Of a DNA stretch of 29,226 bases, positions 11,854 to 24,230 are shown piece after piece (position 1 is the stretch's first letter; each line of letters starts with the position of its first letter). The DNA comes from Elysia marginata (taxonomy: Eukaryota > Mollusca > Gastropoda > Plakobranchidae), in the NCBI GenBank assembly GCA_019649035.1, contig BMAT01005907.1, positions 296,594-325,819 on the forward strand. Direction: 5' to 3'. A program made the translations under genes and the position numbers. The notes under the pieces were generated by a model. It was not told the origin of the DNA. It did no database searches and was given only the letters and a program-made list of their open reading frames with translations.

Positions 11854-14800
11854 TAATAGCGACCATTAAAAAAATGAGCGTTTTCCCTCAAAAACCTCAA
11901 AGCGCTTGTTTAGTTAAACACAGTATTAAAAAAATAATAATTGGAGCAACCATAAAAGGCAAGGGCACCATTTTAAGGATACGCTATAGCGCTAGATTAT
12001 GCAAGGAATTTTTACACAGCAGCTAGGCAATGCTTTAAAACAAGATTCAAAATAAAGGAAACTAGAGGGAAGAGTGGCGGCGTGTTAAATGTCAGCTGAC
12101 AACCGGTCCAGATTAGTAATAAGATAGAAGTCAAATTTTACACACTCCTACCAATTTTTTTTCAAAATGGTAGGCGGAAGAAAACAGACATAAAAAAAGG
12201 TTTCACCCGCTTCATTTGTTAAATTCTGTAGAATTTAGGTAAGATCTAGATTTAAAATTCAGATTTACAAGTCTATAAATGTCCCTTACATCTGGAAATC
12301 AATTTAGATCATCTAGATATAGAGCTAGATAGAAAAGGTATCTTGATCTATATTCTGTATTAGGTCTAGATCTAGATTAGGTTTTGGGCGCCATATTTCT
12401 TCAATTTTAGGCTTTGCGTGTCGTGTTTTCTTTTGTTTTAGCCTTAGGGGCCAAGGGTCTGCATGTCAGGTGACGTAATTTGTGAGGGTCACTTTCTCCG
12501 TAATGAGCTTACATGTTTCAAGTTTCAAGTTTCATTGTTTTAGGCTTTAATATTTTGAACGTTTTCCTGAGCGTTCAAAGTGCGTGGTATTGTGGAATTT
12601 CGATAAGAGGATTTTACAATTTTTTTTTCAAAGTAAAATGTAGAGAAAGGGGAATCAAATCTAATTTTAAAAGTCTTTAAATTAAAATTTCCGACATCCT
12701 AATCGATTGTATTGATTGCGAGTCTCCGTACATTTGTATCTAATAGCCTAAACACGCGGAGTGTAAATGTAAATATGATCGAAAGAGAAACTGGAAGTTG
12801 AATTTTTTTTGAGTTTATAGAGGCGTCTCCTTTTTCAGCTATAAAATGTGCGCGTATAAGAGCGAACTCATTTTACTTAAATAAATCGCTTTTTGTTACA
12901 AACAGATGTAAATATTTTTATTCTGAGATAATTTTTTTCAGAGTTTCGATTTTATTACGTTTACCTAAAGATAGTTTTGTCCACTACGGCAGTGTAATTT
13001 TGTTCTTCGATTCTAAAACCTTTGACTCGCCCTTGCAGAAGAAGTATTGCTTTGTTTGTAAAAGTGTATACTTGAGAAGGTATTTAGAAATGAAAGTAGT
13101 CTCTTCTTATCACGTGATTCTTGTATGGGTGCGTTTGTGATGGTGAATTTTTTTACGCACACCAGTGTCAAAAAATATAACTGGAAAGCGAAATAGTGAA
13201 GTAGTTGTGTTATGAATTCATCCGTTTTTGCAACTACGTCTGTGTCATTTCTGTTACTCTAGACCTAGTTATATTGTTTATGTGAGGCAATTAAAGTTCG
13301 TAACGAGGTCTAATTCAGCTAGATTCTGAGGAGGTACGGCTGTATATAAATAAAGAGGAAGTTTCACATTTGTTTATATCGATTGAGAGCCGAGCCTTAG
13401 TTTAAAGGAGAAATAATAAGAAAAAAGAGAGACAGATAGACAGACAGACAGACAGAGACAGATGGAGAAAAAAATTCGCCTGAAGTTAATAAATAGAGTT
13501 CAACAACTTTCTTTCCACACATTTTCTTTTTCTAAGAAAGAATTATCAACACTAAAACTAAAAATAACTCTATTAAACTAAACTATACAGTGTCTATAAA
13601 TTCTCTTTCATTAGGAAAAATTTAGAAATTAATAGCCGAGTTGTTATCCATCAGAATATTTTTTATCTCGTTAATGACGTCGGTGGATAAAAAGAGACCG
13701 TCCCTAGGACAGAAATGTAGATTTTGAGGCAAAGCTTTGTGCATCCCAAAACTTAGATCGCAATTCAATGATCATTATTTTGATAAAGAAGGCTGAGCCC
13801 ATAAGCTCAACGATGTTAACCTGAGAAAGGTTAAAGATAATTTACCAGATAGGTTTGTTCTCTATGTGCTATGAAATGTATCTTATATGGAGTTAGTTCG
13901 GTTGGATTCTGCCAGGGACAATCAAAAGACATCACCTTTCTTTGGACTTTAATTTGTAGATACTGCATCTTGATCGTCTCGGGCAGAATTACTATGGTGT
14001 GTATGTGCGATTGCTTTTCGTTTCATGTTATTGGCTCAATATTCAATTCTAAGACAGAAAAACTCTATACCTTTTCTGTGAGCAGCAGTAATCCAATTCC
14101 TTTTACAGTGTATTGACTAGGAACAAAGAAAGTGATAATTGAAATAATATCATTTTTAATTAATTTTTTTTCGTAGTTTTTGAAAGTTTTATCCGTCACT
14201 AAAATCTGAATGTCAGACGTTGTGCATGTATTTTATGTAGATAAATTGCAAAACTTGAACTTGATTTTTAAAATACCAAAAATTGTTCACTTGCATATGC
14301 CTGTAAAGCCCGTTTTACAGGATTCGTATCGTGTGCGGAAGGCTCCTGACCATCTGTAGACCGAAGACATAAAAAAATCACCTACACCTTTTCACATGAG
14401 AACGCATCATGTGAGAGCAAAAAAACGGATCTCCTGAGCTGTACGGAGAGGGTCTGGAGTCTTCCGTACGATATAAGCATCATGCGTTACTGGCTTAAGT
14501 ATTCTTCTTCAAAGTATAGTAGACATATATTCAGGGATTTGTTTATGATTATAGCCTGATAGGTCATATATCTATGTTTTAAATTTGTTAAGTGCCTTGA
14601 GCCAAACGGAAAAGGCGCCCTATAAATGCTCTTTATTATTTTTATTACTATTATTATTATTATCATCATCATCATGATTATTAAGTATTGTATTTTATTC
14701 AGCACTTAATTGTTTCACAATTTTTTTTCTGTTTTATGGTGTCTAATTTTCAACTTTTGGTGTTTTAACGATAGCAAACAAATTAAAGCGTTTGTCCCCA

Positions 14801-17800
14801 GTGCTAAGCTTAAAACAGTCTTCGCTTTTCTTTACCTCAAGTTTATTGGAACAAGAAATGCCAGAAAAGGAAAACAGTCTAACAATAAAGATTTATGATA
14901 GCATATAAGGTTAAACTTGATATTGCACTTTGACGCTTGTCGAGCTAAAATGATAACAATTTGTGCCGGTAATCGGTTTTTTATTTTCAAAATTGAACAA
15001 AGATATCATCATAGAATATCACGAGAGATTTATAATTTTCTTGGCAATGTCTTTTGGTATTAGTGGCACCGTCTGCGATTGATTACCGCTAAGCTTACTA
15101 TAATTTATTTTCTCGGTAAAATTGTTCATTGCCATCAATATGATTTTAACAAAGGGTATTCCGTTAAAGATATGATGACTGTTTAGTATGAGTGCAATGT
15201 TCTCATTTACTTTTATTTATTCAGGACACAATATACAAAAACGCACACTGCAAGATGTTCCACGCGTGTTCAATTGTGGTTGTTTATTTAGTCTCTACTA
15301 AAACCAGCTTGCAATAATATTCTCTACAGAATTAGGACTGACGTTTCAACAAAAGTAGAAAAACTTCCCTGGTGTTAATGCCAGTGAGACCAATAATGGT
15401 GTCACATACCTACGTTTATGTGTTAAAGTTTGGTTTGGAAAATATTTTAGAGACAATACCCTTTGAAAAAAGTGGGAGAAAACGGTTTTTCTTGAATACC
15501 ATTAATTAAATATTTACGCGATATGTTGATATTAAAGATACACTTTTTTTCAGCTGTATTGGTTTTTACTTTTAGAGGATTATGTTTTGTTGCAAAGTTG
15601 GAATTTAAATTGGAACCTGATATCTAGGTCTAGTTTACAACTACCTACAGTGTTTTAAGCTTTTGTCTCAGATAAAAGGTATGCTATTCTAACTTACCCC
15701 TACTTGAATTCCCTATTATTCGGTCCCAGAGACTTCAAACCAAAANNNNNNNNNNNNNNNNNNNNNNNNNNNNNNNNNNNNNNNNNNNNNNNNNNNNNNN
15801 NNNNNNNNNNNNNNNNNNNNNNNNNNNNNNNNNNNNNNNNNNNNNNNNNNNNNNNNNNNNNNNNNNNNNNNNNNNNNNNNNNNNNNNNNNNNNNNNNNNN
15901 NNNNNNNNNNNNNNNNNNNNNNNNNNNNNNNNNNNNNNNNNNNNNNNNNNNNNNNNNNNNNNNNNNNNNNNNNNNNNNNNNNNNNNNNNNNNNNNNNNNN
16001 NNNNNNNNNNNNNNNNNNNNNNNNNNNNNNNNNNNNNNNNNNNNNNNNNNNNNNNNNNNNNNNNNNNNNNNNNNNNNNNNNNNNNNNNNNNNNNNNNNNN
16101 NNNNNNNNNNNNNNNNNNNNNNNNNNNNNNNNNNNNNNNNNNNNNNNNNNNNNNNNNNNNNNNNNNNNNNNNNNNNNNNNNNNNNNNNNNNNNNNNNNNN
16201 NNNNNNNNNNNNNNNNNNNNNNNNNNNNNNNNNNNNNNNNNNNNNNNNNNNNNNNNNNNNNNNNNNNNNNNNNNNNNNNNNNNNNNNNNNNNNNNNNNNN
16301 NNNNNNNNNNNTCATTCTATCGAGGAGTTGAGGATTTTCTTTGGTGTATCTAGGTAGGCCCCAATTAAAATTAACTAAATAATTTTTTAAGTAGATCTTA
16401 TGAAGAAACGTCGACAGAAACACAAGTTAGGTCAATGGTTGTGTAGTGTTTACTACTAGTAGTGCGAGGCGAAGCAGCAACGAAAATTCCCTAGGTCACG
16501 TGGTAAAAGTCTTGTAATACGGGCACTTTGAAAGGACCTAATTATGATTTAAACTCTATAACTAGCCTTGGAGTGTAAGAGGATTAGGTTTATCTGTCTT
16601 TATGTTTGGGTAACTTGGCCTTTTTGCAACCTCCTAAATTGGTTAAATAGGAAAGAGAAGGATTGATTCCCTGCAAGATTCTGTTGCATTTCCAGCATTT
16701 TGGTGTTCCATTGAAACAAGCTTTCATGGAATCCACTATACCCTCCATCCCACTGACTCAGTCGTGGGCTTCAACCTTTATTCTTACTCCCTTCCTGTTT
16801 CTTTTCTCCTCTGCTGCTTGCCTGCATTGCCTGCCCGCCCTTCAACCTTCAACCTCCAAACTGACGCCTGGCCCTGGGGAATGAAAAAAACCCTCTGATC
16901 TTCCAGAATTCGACGCGCATGCTCATCAGGACAAACTTCAGAGGTCGGGCTACCAGTTGCCCAGCGTGCCAGTGAGCGTGTGTGGGGCTGCAGACATGCA
17001 TGATGACTGCTGTACGTAACCAAAGATAATAGGATGGAAATAGATGAGTTACTCATTTTTTCAAACACACGAAATGCCGACTGTGCCACCATAACAGATT
17101 TTGAAGGCTTGAAGATACACAAAGTCAATAAATTCGATTTCCCTTTCTTCTAGTGCTAAGCTTGTTTGTTCAGTTCTCGGAGATGTTTTAGAATTTAACC
17201 AGATTTGGTTAAAATTTTTTGCAAGAGGTCAAATGAATTAAGTTCACCTTAAACGTTGTCGCACTAAAGTAGATAATTCCAATTTGAAGAAAACACCGAA
17301 TATAAAAATATAAAAAATGTTACAGCTAATTAATGGAGAATGGAAGCTCACGCGTTTGTCTATCATTTATAATTACATGAATAGAACAGTGGGAAAAAAG
17401 GATCATTGATTCGTTGAAAGTATTAATAACTTAACTGTGTACCATTATTTTGGTTTTAAAGATATGTTTTTTCCTTTTTTTTCTTAACTTGTATAGAGAT
17501 GTATTTTTTTATCTGGATTCTCATCAGCAATTCATTTCATGGAGTTGCGAGTCTGAAAATGGAGAATTTTAAAACAGTTATGTTGGCATGATTGCACGAC
17601 AAATGTCCGTTTGAGCTTTTGATGATTGTATCATGGTCAAAAGTTTGATCAATGTGTGTATGTGTCTGTGTTTTGTTTCGTTTCGTCTGTTCAGTACATT
17701 GGTTTTTCATTTGATATAATTGACTGTCCAAAGAAAGAGAAGAGCCTAGCTTAGCTATGGGTCAAAATCGCTAATTTAGTAAGTTTTATCTTTTATTTTA

Positions 17801-20800
17801 TTTTTTGCATAGATTTATTCATTAACTTTTTTTCAATATAATTACGTGGCTTTTGTAAAGTTATGGGGACCTCTGTAGAAACAAGACCTCTTAACTTTTG
17901 TTTCGTCTACTCTTTTCCCATGATCATGGCAGCCCATAAGCATTCGCGCTAGGCAATTATTGAGGACAAAATTAATTACAGGTCCAAAATGGAGTCTACT
18001 AAAGCAATCAACCCATCTCTTTAATTTTCTTATGAGAGTTGATAAGAAGCTGAGATGGCCTTTTCTTCCCTAAGCCTAATAGAGAATGCAAGTGGCTGAT
18101 CTATTTGCTTCCTTAATCTTCTGTTTTCTTTTCTTTTTCTTCCATCCGTTCATACCAAAGCCTCTTCCTCTAGTGTTCTAGAATTTTTTAGCGCACTTCT
18201 CAGGGGTTGTTTAATTTTACTGAAGTCAAATCTTTCCTTTGCCAAATAAATACAGATGAGTAGAACCAAAAGAAGTTCTATATAAAGTAAAAGCTTCTAC
18301 TTTTACATTTCCAGTGAAATTCTTTTGCTATACTTTTCTTAATGTTTTCTTTTATAAAAGGAAAAAGTCACAAGAATCCGCTAGCAATTAAAATCAATAC
18401 ATATCATGTATATACATATCATGTATATTTGTACCAATCCTAATTATCTTGCTTTGTTTTAAGACACTTAAGTTGTTATAATTTGTAATTTCCAAGAATC
18501 ATATTCGAGAAAAGCTCAATCAAAATATCACTGTTTCCGCTTTTATTTCCCATGACAGTATGTTCGAAATTTGGCGTATTTTTTTAAATGTATTTTTAGT
18601 AACATTAAATAACAGCCTTTCCTCTTACTTTTTTATACTTGAAATCTAAATTTTATTGATAACCACACTACTATTTCCCTGATCTGATATACCGGAAATT
18701 GTCTCTTAAGCATATTCAGTAATTTCTCCGTTCAACTATCTGTCAAAGGGATTCTGCTTTTTCACCTATAAATCCAAAATTTAGATGATAATTTCTGTTT
18801 TCATTTAATTTTTAAAGGTAAGAAAAAAAGTTAAAAGGCTGATTTAGGGTGTTCCATCTCCATAGGATTTGGAATGATTTGTGCTCCATCTATCCGCTTT
18901 CTAAATATTCTAGCTTGTCGACTTAGCGATGTGTTGGTGAATAAAAAAAATATATCGGGTTCTTGTTGATGTCAGATGTCTTTAAACTTACACAATATAG
19001 CATCCCCCGTTAAGTCGCACTGTGTAGCTTCCAAACCCTGATCAACATAATGAAGGGCTTCCAATTCTTAAGGTTAGGAAAGGGTTTTTCTTCACACCCT
19101 AGATGTAATAGTGTATGAATATTCCTTCCGGTGTACTAACCTAACCTATTCAAACAACTTTTTAATACTATGATTTAAAGAGATAAGTTATCAAACACTG
19201 CCGACATCTTTTGTTATGGTTTACAATTCAACTTCCATAAGTTTGTTGGGTTTTTTTTACTTCTGACTATGTATTTTATATGATATTGTTGATGTATGTC
19301 AAGAATCTTATGATAACTAAACCTTTAGTAAATGGTAGCGGAAATGATTATGGTCTCCCGCGGCAATTATTTGATGATATCTTTGTTAAGACAATGTCAT
19401 CAAAACATTGCTCATGTTTCTAGACTCAAACCAATTAGTAATAAAGAAGAGGTCAAACTTCGCACACTTCATCCTACCTTTTTTTACAACGAGGTAGGCG
19501 GAAGAACACTCATAAACAAAATAGTTTCGTCCGCTTCGTTTTTTTTAATTCGGCACAATTTAGGATAGATATTGATCTAAAATCTATATTAAGAGAGTAC
19601 AAATTTAACTTACATCTAGAAATCAATTTAGATAATCCAGATTTAGAGCTTGATAGAAAAGATATCTCGATCTAAAGTCTGCATAAGGCCTAAATTTAAC
19701 TTTGGCTTTTGGGCGCCATTTGTTTACCATTTTAGGCTCTGTGTGTCATTTTTTCTTCTGTTTTACCCTCTGCGTTTCAAGTTTTCTTTAATATGAAGGT
19801 CTTTGTGCCCTAAATAAACAAAACTGATTCATACTCTTTTCTGCTGATTCCGTTTTTTTTTATGTTGAAGGGGTATTTTGAGGCCCTGTGAAATAATTTG
19901 AAGACTGCTCATAAAGATAGCCTTCTAACACAAAAGTAAACTTTAATTGCAATACGGCATGTCTCTGTGCAGTCACAACAGAATGGGAAAACCTACTTGT
20001 AGCAAACAATTTCTCATGTTGAAGAATTTCAGAGTGCTTTAGCTTAAGCTTATTGATAACGGTGGAATCTAAAGACTTTACGAAAAGCGATCCAGATGTA
20101 ATAAGTTATGCCACAAGTTACATTGATATTTTATGTTTCAACCTATTATTTATGCAGCTGCACTAGAGCATTATTGCCTTCCCAACGACCAGGGACTTGT
20201 TATCAGCTTCCATTACTCTCATCCCTTTCCTTTAATCACTCAAAATAGGCTACCCTACCAGACTTTCGGCATGACACTTCTTCTTTAGCATACTTCATTA
20301 CTTTATATTTTCTCTGGGTAACAAGACAGTGGTTGTCGAAGCTACTAAAGATAAGGCTTCGAATCTTAGCAGAGGCAAGCATGTTTTCAGACATTTTTAC
20401 TTTGAGCTTAATATGTCAGTAATCGGCCTAAAAATGGCCTTCACCTTTTAAAAATGGGAGAAAATTTGATACGCAGAGCCTAGAGGCCTGTAGGTTAAAA
20501 CGCAAGAACACGTGGCGCCTGGAGCCTAAAGTGGGAGAAAATGGTGCCCAAAGCCTAAGCTAGGTCTAGGCATAATCAAGACTGTAAATATAAATTGATT
20601 TCTAGATTTAAGTCAAATGTTTATACACTCATCTAGATATAACCTAGATTCTCGGATTTCAACAAACGGGGTTGAGAAGCGGGCGAAACTATAATATATT
20701 TTTTTTATATTTGTTCTCCCGCCTGCCAGTTTTTTTATTTCGAAGTGTGCAAAATGCGTCCTCACTAATCAGATCCATTACCCTTAAACCATTACCTCCT

Positions 20801-23800
20801 GCAATACAACTGACCAGTGTTTTTTTTTACCTTCCCCATCCATCCTCCTCCTTCTCCCTCATGATATTCCTATATACTTCCTCCCTGACCCTCTGGCGTA
20901 CCTGGCCATGTCTACAGTGATTTCCATCACAGGCAAGAAATACGTCGACCTTGGGGAAAAAATTGAACTCACCTGCAATGCATCCGGTGGTAAAGTGATC
21001 CCTGTCGAGATCGATTGGTTTAAAGGCGGGGACAAAATAGACACCGGGGAGGAACAATACCAGTGAGTATCCCAAATGTTGTCCTAAATGTATTTGTGTC
21101 CAAATGAGTCGTATGTCGCATGGATTAGTTTAGTGTATGTTAAATATTTTTTAGATATTGATGCTAAAACCATGTCTAAACGGTTTTCACAGCTAATCCA
21201 TGTTGAGTGTTCATGTTTTTTGTGTTTAGTTTTAATGGGTATGGTTGCTAAGGCCTAAAAAAATTTTATAGTTGTCTAAAATTTGATGCTACTTTCTCCA
21301 TTTTTTTTTTTGAAAATTCACAAGTCCTAACCTTACCGAACTCAAACGGTGATAACTTCATTTAAAAGCATGATAGAGTTTTTCTGTTTGTTGTATTTGA
21401 AAGTGTAAAAACAAGCTTTTTCGTGATGTCAATACCTGGTTACCTTCCAATTTTGACTTAAGACTTATGTTGAGTGGTTGCAAGACAAAAAACATTACTT
21501 GATTAGTGCTGATCGATACCGTGAAGTTTGTTCAGTTTGGGTTGAGTTAAGTGATTGTTTGAGGAAGCCAAGATCACCCTTATGAACATGTATACGATCG
21601 AAAATGTAAACGTGATATTGGCCTGTGTGTTTTTTATTATTGGTGTATTTCATTAAATAGCGTAATGTAGTTAAAATAAGTTAGAGCTTTATCGGTAGGA
21701 GCGCACTTGAAATGCTTGTTAGCGATTTGTAGAGATACACCATAGCGGATGCTTTGGGAACGCGATGCTTTTTAAATGGATGAACGTTGTCAGTATCTGT
21801 ATGTATATGTATATCGAGTTTTCTGACATTTTAGGTGGGTTTGGCATGTTTAAGTACACTACACGCGGGGTCCAAACTTCGCGGAAATTTTTTTTATTAC
21901 AGACTCTAAGCAGCCAACGCGTGAGCATGGCGGGAACGTCTGGGGGTCTATTTTTAGAAACTGGTTTCATTATTTTTATAGTTTCCTTGATCTTTTTTCC
22001 CGTTTTTCACGTACGCGTAGTGAGACACGGTGCGTGTGCTTAAGGTCTCTATTAACGCGAACCCAACACAGTTATGGTTTACAACTAATTTAAAACATTA
22101 TCGTATTTGTGTATTATTATATCATTATTTTGTTTCTCTTTGAAGTCATGGTTGCCTCTTAACTTTTTGCCCGCATGAAAATTCTTGTTTCAATTTTAAA
22201 ACATTGAAAGAGTATAAACAAGTCATGTTTCTCCTTAAGTCAAACTCAATCTAAATCTAACCTTTAACTTAAGCAATAGATTCAATTATCTATACAACTT
22301 CTAATCCACATCACTACTTCTTTCCATTCAGCATCAAATTCAAGTACTAACCTCCAGTTGCGATTGCCCTTTTTTTCCAGTTTTCGTGTTGTTTTTGAAG
22401 TCTGAAACACTACTGGCTAGAAGAAAATCACTATAGTTTTTTTTTCATTCGTAGATAATCTTTAACAGAAAAAAACATGGATAGTAGTTTGAATTACTCT
22501 TGTCTGCTGCGTTCAATGCATATGAGATCAATTCAGTAAGAACGATTTTTGGAGATATTTCCTTTAGTACCACCATTAAAGAAAGATTTTCCGTTGTCTT
22601 GCTTGCGCCATTATGTATTATTATAAACCAAAATAAAAGCGGATCGGGTCTTGAATAACAAATGGATGGCAATATTTCTTTAATCAATATTTTTTTTTAG
22701 AGACGCAAAGTTGTTGAAAAAATTCATGGTAAAAATTACATGAAAATATTTCCTAAAATCTTTTAAAGCCATTCTCATAAGGCTGTCACTTTTGAGGGTA
22801 GAAACATGAAATTTCGGAACCTCAATTTTTAGGATAAATATATTGTTGCAAGATTTACAGATATCTCATGGAACAAGAAAGGAAAGCTTTTAGATAATTT
22901 GGGGACAGTTTTCCTTATAGAGTGAGGTTTGTAAACTCCAGGAGAGTGTTACAGTTTCTTCTGCTTATGCCATAAATTGACCCAAAAAGCAATTTGTTCC
23001 AAACAATGACATAAAGATGTGAATTAGTACAGAAAACCCATAAGTTTTCGGATGCCGTAGATAAAGAGGATTTGTAAGTTTCTGTCTAGACATTTTGTGA
23101 TATAGAGCGGACCGGAGGTGGTGGACACACAGTCTCTTTGAACGAGCCATAGAGGAGAAAAGTAAACTAACATGGGCACACGTGTTCACCTATCCATCTC
23201 AATATGTTTGGGGGGGGTGGCATTATTAGAGCAAGGTACGTCTCATAAGGCCTTTTAAAAACGACAGGCCAGCATAATTAAAATGTAGTGAAATTTAAAG
23301 GTATCTGAAAGTGTTCGCCCTATGATTGTTGTTGAGCTTGAGCGATAATACTTCAGACATTTTTTCTTCTTGTCCGATGGTTTAGACTGTTCCCTGAACG
23401 CTTTCGATGAAGCCGAATAACAAGAAGGCTTGCCAAAGCCATCTGTCTTTCAAAACGATGAGGAGAATCCTCTGTCAATGATAAAGAATGTGAAAACCGT
23501 GAGCCGTCAAGATAATCTTATGACGGATTGGCGATATCGGTGTCGAGTCCACAAAAACAAACAGTTTTCTACATCTCTCACTGAAACGCCAAGGAGAGAT
23601 TAAACAAAGGGTAGAGGGTTTGTTTGTTTGAGTGTGTGTATGAAGGGGTAAGGTAATTTTTATGTGGACATCAACTTCAGCAGGCGGTTTTTTTTCAGCG
23701 AAATATTCAACAGGAAATATAAAACCAGTTGAACCACCTGAAAACTTTAGGAGTACAAGATGATTAAAGCATCATTTGAATTCTAAAATAATTACAGCTG

Positions 23801-24191
23801 CTCATCATAATTATGAAGTAACAATATACCTCGATCTAACGTTGGAGATTTCAACGATAGCCAATCAGGTAATAACTAACTTTTCTTGACGGCAAAGTTT
23901 ACAGTGTCAACGCAAAGGTACAAGATCCACTGCGAATTTATCAGAATCTAAGAAAAAAGCGCAGATCTCCTGTTATCGTTATTCAAAGAGTCAAATATAG
24001 TATAAATAATTTACAAATTATCTTGTCCATGTTTTTTCGCTCCATATATCTTTTTTTTTCAATTGATTTTTTAATTCTCCATTGACTACGTTATCTGTGT
24101 TTTGTAAACTTGTACAAAAGAAATTGTGTAGTTTTTTTTGCATCGCTTTGAGACTTTTTTTTTACTGTGAAAGGCGCTCTACGAATCTAGA

Positions 24192-24230
<39 letters not shown>

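Larger units (their letters stand above)
8920..20917 (+). other. Intron D-E, 11,998 bp, with assembly gap
   Basis: The longest intron of the window (GTACTT ... TCTACAG). It contains a minus-strand SINE (10980-11125), an AAT array with a retroposon-type tail (11657-11925), three copies of the TAGATCTAGA/GGCGCC repeat (12127-12470, 19447-19795, 20448-20755), an ACAG array, a foldback MITE candidate (14329-14471), an ATT-tailed element (14575-14686), the assembly gap (15746-16311) and a SINE fragment (20320-20400). I recognised nothing in 8920-10970, 12480-13420, 16312-19440 beyond short simple repeats. More micro-exons could hide here and in the gap. Confidence 0.8.

Noticed and set aside
11660-12026. 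Asn-rich and Ile-rich open frames
   Set aside because: They are translations of the AAT trinucleotide array in different frames, with no splice context.
13340-13353. TATA-like TATATAAATAAAG as an internal promoter
   Set aside because: AT-rich intron DNA yields such motifs often, and no first exon with a start codon and donor follows.
15704-16423. Two long open frames on opposite strands
   Set aside because: They consist almost wholly of the run of N; the assembly gap creates them.
16895-16955. Hammerhead-ribozyme-like string on the minus strand (CTGATGAG ... CGAA)
   Set aside because: The base after GAA is wrong, stem II does not pair and no stem I fits between the cleavage triplet and the core.
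16784-17128. 114-residue minus-strand open frame in a GC-richer patch
   Set aside because: No recognisable domain, composition is ordinary for chance, no splice or promoter context, and it is antisense within an intron. Kept only as a segment to check for conservation.
18405-18428. Tandem pair ATACATATCATGTAT
   Set aside because: A two-unit AT-rich duplication, too short and simple to interpret.
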